Part shown: in pieces, positions 1-7,747 of the stretch
How positions within the stretch are numbered: the first letter of the stretch is position 1
Layout: each line of letters starts with the position of its first letter
Origin: Candidatus Aminicenantes bacterium UBA1061
GTDB taxonomy: Bacteria; Acidobacteriota; Aminicenantia; Aminicenantales; Saccharicenantaceae
Direction of reading: 5' to 3'
Length of the DNA stretch: 31,668 bases
Assembly: GCA_002316315.1 (NCBI GenBank)
Contig: DCDG01000004.1
Span: 1 to 31,668, forward strand
Notes under the pieces: generated by a model
Told to the model about the DNA's origin: nothing
Database searches by the model: none
Seen by the model: the letters and a program-made list of their open reading frames with translations, nothing else
Made by a program: the position numbers and the translations under genes

Positions 1-2
1 CC

Positions 3-440
3 AACCATCCCGGGAAAAAAGTGTATGAGACGGTTATCATTGATGGACTGGAGCAGATTCTCTGGCCGGACCACTGCCTCCAGGGAAAAGAAGGAGCCAG
101 ACTGGTTTCGGGTTTTGACGATCGGCCCGTCGAGGCTATTTTTAGAAAAGGGACCGATCCCGGAATTGACAGCTACTCCGGTTTTTTCGACAATGGCCGG
201 AAAAAATCCACCGGGTTGGGTGACTACCTCAAAGGACGCGGCGTGAGCGAGGTCTATGTTTGTGGGCTGGCCGCAGAGTACTGCGTGCTTTATACCGCCC
301 TTGATGCGCTGGAGCTTGGTTTTGAGACTTATTACATCAAAGATGCCACCCAGGCCTTGAGTCAGGAAGGCTTTAACCAGGCGAAAGAGCTGGTGGCGGG
401 GCACGGTGGGAAATTGGTGACTTCAGACCGGGTTGGCTAA
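3..440 (+). CDS. pncA: Nicotinamidase (PncA-like), 5'-truncated by window edge
   Basis: This is the C-terminal part of a cysteine-hydrolase nicotinamidase, which deamidates nicotinamide to nicotinate in NAD salvage. The frame is open to the left edge and the first residues (NHPGKK) already match the family, so the real start lies upstream; the GTG at 21 is not a convincing start. Family hallmarks are visible: LWPDHCLQG (substrate/metal-site region), FRKGTDPGIDSYSGF with the catalytic Lys, the T-G-L-x-x-Y-L segment, and GLAAEYCV with the nucleophilic Cys (usually GLATDYCV). The catalytic Asp and first metal ligands would be in the missing N-terminus. The roughly 145 visible residues are about two thirds of a usual 200-residue protein. 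No downstream partner is on the same strand. The assignment is firm; substrate preference (nicotinamide or pyrazinamide) follows from the family only. Confidence 0.9.
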   Translation, partial: NHPGKKVYETVIIDGLEQILWPDHCLQGKEGARLVSGFDDRPVEAIFRKGTDPGIDSYSGFFDNGRKKSTGLGDYLKGRGVSEVYVCGLAAEYCVLYTALDALELGFETYYIKDATQALSQEGFNQAKELVAGHGGKLVTSDRVG

Positions 441-1133
441 CCTCATGAGCCAGCAGCCGGCAAGATTAATTAAAGAATCTGAATATTCCAGATGCACTTT
501 TAGATAAATAAATCCGCACTGCTTTTAAACCTAATAGACGATATTCGCCTCTCTATGAAATCAATGATGTTATTTTATTCTCTGGCAATAAGAAAACACT
601 GAATGTAGATTTAAAGTGGTACAAAAATATGTTTGTCTAGGGACGGCTGCAGGAAAGAGCAAAAACTCAGTCTGTAGATATCGTCTCCACCAAATACACA
701 CCCCAAATATGCATCCCTGAGCATTCTGCCCTGGCAGAAAATTTTAGCCAGATGCGGAGAAACTAAAGACTGAGATTTATTTTTTATTATGTCTTGTCGT
801 AAAGGCAGGCATTCCATCTGGCTAATTAATTATTGGTTAATTAGATTAATTACCCACCCCCAGCAATGGCCAACGCCCCTCCACCTGGCCTCTTTTAGAC
901 AGCCATGGCCTGACTCCGACCTGGGCCAGACCTTTTTTACTTTTTGAGTCTTGTTTTTTTCTAAATCAATTTGTTTTTATATATTTTTATTTTAACTTGT
1001 GAATCTGCCTGTTATTATTTCCTTTCTTTATTTTTTGTTTACTAATTTTTTAATTACTCTCTGATCGGGCTAATTCGGTTTTTCACCTGATTTTCAGCGT
1101 TCATTGAATTCTGCTTACCAGCCTGGTTTTTTC
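441..1133. other. Intergenic region, 693 bp, no convincing gene
   Basis: No convincing coding sequence is seen. A 68-codon minus-strand frame at 611-817 lacks a ribosome binding site and family resemblance. The segment 661-778 can fold: CTCAGTCT at 666-673 pairs with AGACTGAG at 767-774, and a hairpin TTCTGC/GCAGAA (724-729/734-739) sits inside. A weak terminator-like hairpin lies at 906-938. From about 945 to 1130 the plus strand is very T-rich. The region separates convergent genes, so it should hold the 3' ends of both pncA and the ygiQ-like transcript. Confidence 0.6.
906..938 (+). terminator. Possible rho-independent terminator
   Basis: A 5-bp stem TGGCC (906-910) / GGCCA (924-928) with a 13-nt loop is followed after four bases by a run of six T (933-938) and more T further on. 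It points with the pncA strand but lies about 470 bp after that stop codon, so the link is weak. Confidence 0.3.
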
Positions 1134-2846
1134 TTATTTCCTTTTTTCTTTCCTCTTTGATTTTTTGAATTTATCTTTTTCTTGGCCTTTATTATGTCTG
1201 TCCGAGTTTCCGCTGCTCTTTCTGGCCTTTTCTGCCCCGGGCCGGTAGAGGACTCGTCCTACTTTTTCTGGCTTCAAGTCCGAAAGCAAAAGACGTTTCT
1301 GTTCTTTTTTCTCTTCAAATGTTCGTGGGACATAGACGGCCTTTCCTGTTTCCGGATCTTTTCCCGTGTAATACATGCAGGTCGAGCGGGTCATCGGAGT
1401 CGGGGTGAAAATCTGAACACCTTCGACCGGCCTTTCCCCTTGAACTTCGAGCTTCTGAACGTATTGAGCCAGTTCCTTGGCTTCTTTTAACGTTGTTCCA
1501 GGATGGGCAACCATAAAATAATATTTGAGGTGCTGCTTTTTGTCGCCGCTTAATTTCTGAAAAAGGCGTCTGAACTCTTCGAGCGGCACCGTGCTCTTGT
1601 TCATCAAGCGAAGAACCTCCGGCGAGACATGTTCAGGCGCGATTTTGAGCAACCCGGAAACATGGTGACTGATCAACTCCCGCAAATATTCCGGACTGCT
1701 TAAAGCCAGGTCATAGCGGATGCCGCTCCGCACAAAAACTTGTTTCACCCCCGGTATGGCCCTTGCCTGCCGCAGAAGATTAATGATACGACGGTGAGAG
1801 CGGTCAAGTTTCGGGCAGGTCAGACAGAAGCCGCGCTCACAGTCATGGCAATCCATCCCGTACATATTGGCTGTCGGGCCGCCCAGGTCATCTATATAAC
1901 CTTTAAATTCTGGATGGCGAGTAAGACGCCTGATTTCCTTCAGAATCGATTCTTCCGAACGGGAGACAATGCGATCACCCTGATGAAGCGATAGCGAGCA
2001 AAATGAACAGCGACCAAGACAGCCACGATGCGTCACCACCGAAAATTTCGCCATTTCGAGCTCATGATAATCGGCCGGAATGAAGCGGCTGAAGGGCAGA
2101 CCATAAATCCAGTCCAGAGTCTCCGGCGTATAAGCGGCAGCTTGGTATTGCAAAACATAGCGGTTGGCATGCTTTTGAGCCAGGTTTTTGTAATTGGCCA
2201 GAACTTTCTGGGCTTCCAGAAACTTCTCCCGAAGCGAAGCTACCTCTTCATATGATGGTATTTCTTCAAAATCGGGTGGCAGGTTATGACTGATGACAGC
2301 GGTTCCGGGGATGCCATCGAGAGGGTGACCTTCGCCGAGGCGCCCGGCAATTTCAATCACTTGTAGTTCTCCCGGACCGTAAACCATAAGATCCGCTCTC
2401 GAATCGAGTAGAATTGAACGGCGAACCCTGCTTTCCCAGTAATCATAATGGGCGAATCGGCGGAGTGAAGCTTCAATTCCACCTATTATTATCGGAACAC
2501 CGGCAAAGAGCTGCTTAAGCCGATTGCAGTAAACAATGACCGCCCGATCAGGTTTGCCTGATATATAGCGAGCCCGGGGGTCTTTCTCCCGCCGGCGAAG
2601 AAGCGGCGTATAGTTGGCCAGGCAGCTATCGATCGAACCCGAAGTTACACCGAAAAAAAGCCGCGGCCGCCCCAGACGCTTAAAATCCTCAGTTGACGTC
2701 CAGTCGGGGCGGGCAATGACGCCGACTTTATAGCCCTGAGCATCAAGCACCCGGGCTATCACGCCAACTGGCGACAGGGGGTGATCGGCATAAGGATCGC
2801 CGCTGACCAGAATGACATCAAAATCTTTTCCCTCCAAGCTGATCAT
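1134..2846 (-). CDS. YgiQ-family radical SAM protein
   Basis: A 570-residue radical SAM protein of the YgiQ family (UPF0313), whose reaction is not established. The N-terminal region (residues 10-190) has the B12-binding-like layout of the family, including VSGDPYADHP and IIIGGIEASLRRFAHYDYW. The radical SAM cluster motif C276-x3-C280-x2-C283 lies in THRGCLGRCSFC. A second cysteine group follows (DCHDCERGFCLTCPKL), then the C-terminal part with LKIAPEH and FMVAHPGTT. The last 35 residues are a lysine-rich tail. E. coli YgiQ is longer (about 740 residues), but shorter forms are common. The ATG at 2846 is preceded by AAGGTGAG at a usable distance. It stands alone between two non-coding stretches. 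Family assignment is firm, function unknown. Confidence 0.9.
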   Translation of the reverse strand: MISLEGKDFDVILVSGDPYADHPLSPVGVIARVLDAQGYKVGVIARPDWTSTEDFKRLGRPRLFFGVTSGSIDSCLANYTPLLRRREKDPRARYISGKPDRAVIVYCNRLKQLFAGVPIIIGGIEASLRRFAHYDYWESRVRRSILLDSRADLMVYGPGELQVIEIAGRLGEGHPLDGIPGTAVISHNLPPDFEEIPSYEEVASLREKFLEAQKVLANYKNLAQKHANRYVLQYQAAAYTPETLDWIYGLPFSRFIPADYHELEMAKFSVVTHRGCLGRCSFCSLSLHQGDRIVSRSEESILKEIRRLTRHPEFKGYIDDLGGPTANMYGMDCHDCERGFCLTCPKLDRSHRRIINLLRQARAIPGVKQVFVRSGIRYDLALSSPEYLRELISHHVSGLLKIAPEHVSPEVLRLMNKSTVPLEEFRRLFQKLSGDKKQHLKYYFMVAHPGTTLKEAKELAQYVQKLEVQGERPVEGVQIFTPTPMTRSTCMYYTGKDPETGKAVYVPRTFEEKKEQKRLLLSDLKPEKVGRVLYRPGAEKARKSSGNSDRHNKGQEKDKFKKSKRKEKRK

Positions 2847-3157
2847 AAACTTATCTCACCTTTTGTCTTATCTTCATCCAGATATAAGCTGCCGTGATAA
2901 AGATCTTTTCTGGCCAGCTGTTTAGCCATATAATTCATTATAAATTATATAATTATTCTTCTCTCGCCTTTTTCTATCGCTTTTATAAACTCATTTTACC
3001 AGAAAAAAGAGAAAGCAATTCTTAGATTGGAATTATTCAGACTAAAACCATATGGAGAGACGATCCGGCTAACTATCTTTTTATGCCGGACAACTGCTAT
3101 TTCTTTACCAGACATATGCCTTCCTGATGGGAGGTCGAGGTTGTATTTTGCCTGCTA
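2847..3157. other. Intergenic region, 311 bp, AT-rich
   Basis: No gene is seen. It contains the upstream region of the ygiQ-like gene, with AT-rich near-palindromic sequence (2935-2960) holding several TATAAT-like boxes on the minus strand but no clear -35. A 6-bp inverted repeat TCCGGC (3064-3069) / GCCGGA (3085-3090) lies downstream of cstA and could be its 3'-end structure, although it lacks a T tract. Confidence 0.5.
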
Positions 3158-5011
3158 TTAATTTTTTGAGGGGCAAATAGCCTGGTGTTCTGCCTGGTTT
3201 TTCTCGGTTGACTCCCCATAAAAAGGGCTGGCTTTTATTTCTTCGGGTGTAAGTTTGTCAGTTACCAGCCACTTATACCACTTCAGAGCTGACTCAACCA
3301 GAATAATCACAGCCAGAACCACGATGGCGATGGATAAAATGACCAGCACAACATTTCCCTGGGGCAAATAATTATTAACAATATTCAGATAGGCGGCATA
3401 GAGTGTGGTCGCGCTAATAAACAAAAAGGGAATAAGAGTAATCCACAGATAGCCGGCCTTCCCCTTTTTGATAATGATCGTTGTTCCCAAGGCCAGGGCA
3501 ATCGCCCCTAAGAGTTGATTGGAAGTGCCAAAAAGAGGCCAGATAGTCGAGATATTTCCACCATAAACTAGATAACCCCAGCAGAAGGAAATCAGAAAGC
3601 TGGTCAGGATAATCCCCGGCCACCAGTTGGTGTTTTTTAATGGCTTATAAATTAAGCCGCCAGCTTCCTGAAGAAGATAACGGCCAACACGCGTGCCGGC
3701 ATCAATCGTTGTTAAAATAAACAGGGCCTCAAACAGAACAACAAAATGATAGATATAACCACCGAGCTTGGCCAGGAAAGGAATCTTAGAAAAAATAAAG
3801 GTCATGCCCACACCCAGGGTGACAGCCCCGCCTGGCCGTCCAGCTATATTTTCCCCGACTAATTGTGACAGGGCAGGGAGATCCACAACTTTCATGCCCA
3901 ACTTTTCAAAAACCGCTGGCGAAACATTAATCGCAAAGTAATCAGCCGGAATCAAGCTGGTAGCGGCAATTAAAGCCATCAGGGCAACAAAGCCTTCAGC
4001 CAGCATGGCTCCGTAGGCAATGGGCAGGATGTCTTTCTCGTTTTTGATCATCTTGGGTGTTGTGCCAGAGGAAATTAAAGCGTGAAAGCCGGAGAGAGCC
4101 CCACAGGCAATGGTGATAAACAGGAAGGGCCAGACTTTGCCCGGAATGATTGGCCCACCGCCATGAACGAACTGGGTAAAAGCCGGCATTTTAATGGCCG
4201 GATTAACGATGATCACCCCGATGGCCAGAAGAAAGATGACCCCGAGCTTCATGTAGGTGCTTAAATAATCACGGGGTACAAGCAGCAACCAGACAGGCAA
4301 AACAGCCGCTAAAAAGCCATAAGAAGCCAGAATAACTGTCATCTGCTTGGCATCAAACATCAAAAAGCGGCCAAGAGCGGTTCTGGCAATGAATGGACCG
4401 GAGGCCACGGCAATGATTAACAGGCTTACTCCAATGATAGTGGCACCGGCGATATCACGCGGCCTGATCCATTTCATATAAATGGCCATCAAAAAGGCAA
4501 TCGGGATGGTGATGCCCACCGTAAAAGTCGCCCAGGGGCTGTTAAACAGAGCATTGACAATGACCAGAGCCAGGCCGGCCATAGCAATAATCAAAATAAA
4601 GATAACGGCAATAGCTGTGGCCACTCCGGTCACCTTGCCGACCTCTTTCCGGGAAATATCAATAATTGAAGCCCCATCATATCGGACCGAACCAAACAGA
4701 ATGACCATATCATGGACAGCGCCGGCCACCACTGCTCCAATTAAGATCCAGAGCACACCGGGCAGATAACCGAACTGGGCGGCCAGCACCGGCCCGACCA
4801 GCGGCCCGGCTCCAGCGATGGCCGCAAAATGATGGCCAAACAGGACTAATTTATTAGTCGGCACATAATCATAGCCATTTTCCAGCCGGTAAGCCGGAGT
4901 CGCCCGCGACGGGTCCAGAGCCAGGACTTTGGCCGCAATAAAGGCTCCATAAAAGCGATAAGCCAGAGCATAGACACAGACCCCAATGATGACCAGGGTA
5001 AGACCATTCAT
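3158..5011 (-). CDS. cstA: Carbon starvation protein CstA-type peptide/pyruvate transporter
   Basis: A 617-residue polytopic inner-membrane protein of the CstA family. Characterised members import pyruvate or peptides during nutrient limitation. The N-terminal family signature is plain: YDYVPTNKLVLFGHHFAAIAGAGPLVGPVLAAQFGYLPG (residues 48-86, shown here only to place it) followed by GAVHDMVILFGSVRYDG. Many hydrophobic segments run the whole length, and GALSGFHALISSGTTPKM and IDAGTRVGRYLLQE are also typical. The C-terminus is a short hydrophilic tail. It is somewhat shorter than E. coli CstA (about 700 residues), as in many non-enteric homologues. AAGGAAT precedes the ATG at 5011. No sensor kinase/response regulator partner is adjacent. 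The family is certain; the substrate cannot be read from sequence. Confidence 0.95.
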   Translation of the reverse strand: MNGLTLVIIGVCVYALAYRFYGAFIAAKVLALDPSRATPAYRLENGYDYVPTNKLVLFGHHFAAIAGAGPLVGPVLAAQFGYLPGVLWILIGAVVAGAVHDMVILFGSVRYDGASIIDISRKEVGKVTGVATAIAVIFILIIAMAGLALVIVNALFNSPWATFTVGITIPIAFLMAIYMKWIRPRDIAGATIIGVSLLIIAVASGPFIARTALGRFLMFDAKQMTVILASYGFLAAVLPVWLLLVPRDYLSTYMKLGVIFLLAIGVIIVNPAIKMPAFTQFVHGGGPIIPGKVWPFLFITIACGALSGFHALISSGTTPKMIKNEKDILPIAYGAMLAEGFVALMALIAATSLIPADYFAINVSPAVFEKLGMKVVDLPALSQLVGENIAGRPGGAVTLGVGMTFIFSKIPFLAKLGGYIYHFVVLFEALFILTTIDAGTRVGRYLLQEAGGLIYKPLKNTNWWPGIILTSFLISFCWGYLVYGGNISTIWPLFGTSNQLLGAIALALGTTIIIKKGKAGYLWITLIPFLFISATTLYAAYLNIVNNYLPQGNVVLVILSIAIVVLAVIILVESALKWYKWLVTDKLTPEEIKASPFYGESTEKNQAEHQAICPSKN

Positions 5012-5205
5012 CTTATTATTCCTTTTAAAAAGAAATAATTAGAAGTAAGTATAGCAAAAAAAATGGCTCTTATCTTTCCTTTTTGACCGGCCTCCGAATC
5101 TACCCCGAAAATGGTGAATAGACCTCATCCGGCTTCCAGTTGAAAGAGGTTGGGGATAAAAAGAAAAAGAAGGAATGAGGCGACAGGAGGGGATGGAGAA
5201 ATAAG

Positions 5206-5236
5206 AAAAAATGGGGACAAGGGTATCACGTCCCCT
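5206..5236 (-). terminator. Terminator of the sigma/anti-sigma/DUF4097 operon; REP-like hairpin
   Basis: GGGGAC (5213-5218) and GTCCCC (5230-5235) form a perfect 6-bp stem around an 11-nt loop. Read on the minus strand it follows the DUF4097 stop by 6 bp and is trailed by a T run (A run at 5206-5211 on plus), a good rho-independent terminator. The plus side also ends in TTTTT, so it may act in both directions. Its loop side (GTATCACGTCCCC) resembles the REP-like elements at 15837 and 16353. Confidence 0.7.
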
Positions 5237-5241
5237 TTTTA

Positions 5242-6222
5242 TCAGCTGGCTTTTCTGATTTCCACCCGGCCGCTAAAAGCTTTGGCAGTCAAATAGGCTC
5301 CGCCCTTGCCGACTTTCCCTTTGATTTGCTTATCGGAGATTTCGCCAATGACTTCGACCGGAAATTCGGTTTTCACTCTCCCGCTGAAAGCTCCAGCCTC
5401 AAGTTCAAACGACGAGCTGGCCGGCAAAATCAGAACCACATCGCCTGAATGAGAATTAAATTGATAGCGGCCGTCGTTATTTAATTCACCCTGGTAGTTA
5501 ATCGAGCCGCTGACTGATTTGGCACTGACCTTCTTCGCCTGACTGACGTCTCTCAAATCAATCGAGCCGCTGACGGCTTCAGCCTCTATTGAGCCTTTGA
5601 CTCCGGTAGCCTGAATATCTCCTGAGACCGAATTCAACTGGACATCACCCTCGATCTTCTCGATCTTAATGTCTCCGCTGACGGCTTTGGCCACGACTGA
5701 CTTTTTCCCTCCGCTGATTTCCACATCCCCGCTAACGGTGTTAGCCATAATCTGTCCGCCGGCCCCCTCTATCCCAATATCACCGCTGACTGACCTGGCT
5801 TCAACTGAAGCATTTTCAGGTATCCACAGAGTATAATCAACAGAAACCGAAGTGTGTTTACCAAAAAATCCTCTATTTTCAGGATATCTGGTTTTAATTG
5901 TAACCAGGCCAGGCTCGGCTTTGATCTGAATTTCTACTTCTTCCATTGCTTTTTTAGCTTCCGATTCATCTCTGGCTTCTGCCCGTTTAATGGCCTCTAT
6001 TTTTACTTTATCTTCTTTCCAGACAGAAATCCTGATGTCACCAGAAATATTATTAATCATGACCTGTCCGTCCTTAGCCAGGCTTTCCACTTTCTCCAAT
6101 TTCTGTTCAAACCGGTCGCCGGCCAGAGCGGCCACAGGCCTGATCAGCATCAAACCGAGAATTAAAACTAACGCCAACTGGCAGCCCCGCTGGTTTTGAT
6201 TTTTCTTTTTGTTCTTGTTCAT
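5242..6222 (-). CDS. Exported DUF4097-family beta-strand repeat protein
   Basis: A 326-residue secreted or periplasmic protein. Residues 1-33 are a signal peptide: Lys/Asn/Gln-rich n-region, hydrophobic stretch LALVLILGLMLI, then a likely signal peptidase I site at AALA. The rest is a DUF4097 domain, a right-handed stack of short beta strands: the motif S-V/A-S-G-D/S-I recurs about every 20 residues between residues 140 and 260 (VSGDI, VSGDV, VSGDI, VSGDI, VSGSI, VSGSI), with degenerate copies before and after. Such proteins often follow an ECF sigma/anti-sigma pair, as here (26 bp after the anti-sigma gene), suggesting a regulon output or envelope sensor. No enzymatic motif is seen. The hairpin just downstream ends the operon. 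Family is firm, function unknown. Confidence 0.85.
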   Translation of the reverse strand: MNKNKKKNQNQRGCQLALVLILGLMLIRPVAALAGDRFEQKLEKVESLAKDGQVMINNISGDIRISVWKEDKVKIEAIKRAEARDESEAKKAMEEVEIQIKAEPGLVTIKTRYPENRGFFGKHTSVSVDYTLWIPENASVEARSVSGDIGIEGAGGQIMANTVSGDVEISGGKKSVVAKAVSGDIKIEKIEGDVQLNSVSGDIQATGVKGSIEAEAVSGSIDLRDVSQAKKVSAKSVSGSINYQGELNNDGRYQFNSHSGDVVLILPASSSFELEAGAFSGRVKTEFPVEVIGEISDKQIKGKVGKGGAYLTAKAFSGRVEIRKAS

Positions 6223-6248
6223 GATTCTTTCTCCTTCTTTTGTTCTTT

Positions 6249-6992
6249 TTATAATTTTTCAGTCACGAAGTTTCTAAAACAACAGGTGGTTTCCAGCATA
6301 TTGTTTAAAAAATTGAGTTTTGAGTTATAGGCGCTCAACAAATAATCCCGGGCCTGCAGGTTATCTGGCTCCTGATTGACAGCCTGCTGGCAGAGATCTA
6401 TTGTCCGGTCCAAAAGCTGTAGATTCACCTGAAGGATTTCCGCGATTTCCGGTGGTAACCTGTTATCAGCCGCGGATAACTTCATAGCCTCTGTCAGAGA
6501 CTCTATCGCCTGACGGTAATAGAATCCGGCTTCTTCTATTTTCTCCAGTACCTGCTGGTCAGCCAGCTGAGACTTTTGCCCGGCAGGCTGTTGCAAGTGG
6601 CGCCCCAGAAAAAAAGCCCCGGCTATCATAGCCAGGATGATGAACAGTGCCGCACTATATTTCCAGGCCCGGTTGGTCAGTGATAGTCTATGAAAAGTCT
6701 TCCTTCGCATCTCTTTTTTTCTTTCCTCAGCTGTCGTCTCTTTTCGGAGCAGAGGTATAATTTCCGCTTCCAGCCTGCCTTTAAGTTTTTCCCAGACTTC
6801 GCTCGAGGGTTCAGTCCCACCCTCCCCAGCCGCAGCCGCCCGGGCTCCAGACCTGATAACCTTCAAATCGTTATAAATCTGGCAGCACTTAGAGCAGGTG
6901 GCCAGATGAGCCTCCAGTTGATGATAATCTGTTTCCTTTATTTCATTATCAAGAAGCTTATTTATTAGAAGCTGTGCTTTACGGCATTTCAT
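6249..6992 (-). CDS. Membrane-anchored zinc-finger anti-sigma factor
   Basis: A 247-residue one-pass membrane protein that should hold the sigma factor encoded just upstream inactive. The N-terminal zinc-finger (ZAS-type) domain shows C3 and H29-x3-C33-x2-C36. A single membrane segment spans about residues 111-130 (YSAALFIILAMIAGAFFLG), putting the N-terminus in the cytoplasm. The outer part (131-247) is helical with Gln/Glu-rich stretches and could sense the envelope. The start codon overlaps the sigma stop by 4 bp (ATGA), so the two are translationally coupled at matched levels. The DUF4097 gene follows after 26 bp. No site-specific protease motif can be read. Role as anti-sigma factor is inferred from domain and context, which agree well. 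Confidence 0.88.
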   Translation of the reverse strand: MKCRKAQLLINKLLDNEIKETDYHQLEAHLATCSKCCQIYNDLKVIRSGARAAAAGEGGTEPSSEVWEKLKGRLEAEIIPLLRKETTAEERKKEMRRKTFHRLSLTNRAWKYSAALFIILAMIAGAFFLGRHLQQPAGQKSQLADQQVLEKIEEAGFYYRQAIESLTEAMKLSAADNRLPPEIAEILQVNLQLLDRTIDLCQQAVNQEPDNLQARDYLLSAYNSKLNFLNNMLETTCCFRNFVTEKL

Positions 6993-7675
6993 GGCTTAAC
7001 CCCTCCAAGCCAATGTTTTTTCTTCAGAATTTTTCTGAGTTTCAGCCGTGCTTTAAACAGCTGAGATTTAGAGGTCCCGGCCTGGCAGCCAAGGATAGCG
7101 GCGATTTCCTCATGTGTTAGCCCTTCAACTTCGTGCAAAATAAAAACTGTCCGCAGCTTCTCTGGCAAATAAGACAGCGCTTCCCGGATCGCTCTGGTAA
7201 GATCGCCTGGCAGCGAATCAAAATCCTGCCCGCTTTGACTCTCTTCAACTGGTGTGAGCATGCCAAGCTTCTGTTCTAAGGTTCGCTGGCGGCGAAGATA
7301 GCTATAACAGGTATTAAGCGACAGGCGATAGACCCAGCCCGGAAAAAGATCAGCCCGGTTGACCTCTTGAATAGATGAAAATATTTTCAGAAATATATCC
7401 TGAGTTAAATCTTCTGCTGCCTGCTGGTTATGAGTCAGACGATAAGCCAGTCCGTAGACTTTATTTTTATAAAGATAGTAAAGTTCTTCGAAAGCTTCAA
7501 TCTGTCCCTGTTGCGCACCCCGAATCAGCTTTTCTAAATTTGAAGTGCTAACCTGCCCTTGATTCCGCATCACTTCTGCTCGCTTATCCTCATCATTTCG
7601 GGTGACAGACTGGCTCTGGCTTTGATTATCATTCAGGCTTAATTTTAATGCCAGCGGATCATCTAAAAGTGTCAT
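6989..7675 (-). CDS. ECF-type RNA polymerase sigma factor
   Basis: A 228-residue sigma-70 family factor of the ECF group. Region 2 runs from about residue 56 (AFEELYYLYKNKVYGLAYRLT) through AAEDLTQDIFLKIF to WVYRLSLNTCYSYLRRQ. Region 4 is AIREALSYLPEKLRTVFILHEVEGLTHEEIA (given to place it) with its helix-turn-helix continuing through LGCQAGTSKSQLFKARLKLRK. Regions 1.1 and 3 are absent, as expected. The N-terminus has about 45 extra, Ser/Gln-rich residues; an internal Met at residue 36 (near 7570) could be the true start, but GAGG lies upstream of 7675. It is coupled to the anti-sigma gene by a 4-bp overlap. An ECF-like promoter lies just upstream, suggesting autoregulation. Confidence 0.93.
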   Translation of the reverse strand: MTLLDDPLALKLSLNDNQSQSQSVTRNDEDKRAEVMRNQGQVSTSNLEKLIRGAQQGQIEAFEELYYLYKNKVYGLAYRLTHNQQAAEDLTQDIFLKIFSSIQEVNRADLFPGWVYRLSLNTCYSYLRRQRTLEQKLGMLTPVEESQSGQDFDSLPGDLTRAIREALSYLPEKLRTVFILHEVEGLTHEEIAAILGCQAGTSKSQLFKARLKLRKILKKKHWLGGVKP

Positions 7676-7696
7676 TCTGCCCTGACCTCATAAGTA

Positions 7697-7725
7697 GAAG
7701 ACAAAAGACAGGGCAAAAAGGTTGC
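7697..7725 (-). promoter_or_regulatory. Putative ECF-type autoregulated promoter of the sigma gene
   Basis: On the minus strand GCAACCTTTTT (its first seven bases, GCAACCT, at 7719-7725 on plus) resembles the ECF -35 consensus GGAACTT, and GTCTTC (7697-7702) sits 16 nt downstream, where ECF -10 elements with a GTC core are found. It ends about 22 bp before the sigma start codon. A 7-bp inverted repeat TGCCCTG (7678-7684) / CAGGGCA (7709-7715) has one arm in the promoter spacer and the other at the ribosome binding region. Confidence 0.45.
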
Positions 7726-7747
7726 CTTAAATTTAGAAAAAGAAGTC

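Noticed and set aside
611..817. 68-codon minus-strand frame with a few cysteines
   Set aside because: No ribosome binding site and no recognisable pattern; better explained by a structured non-coding region.
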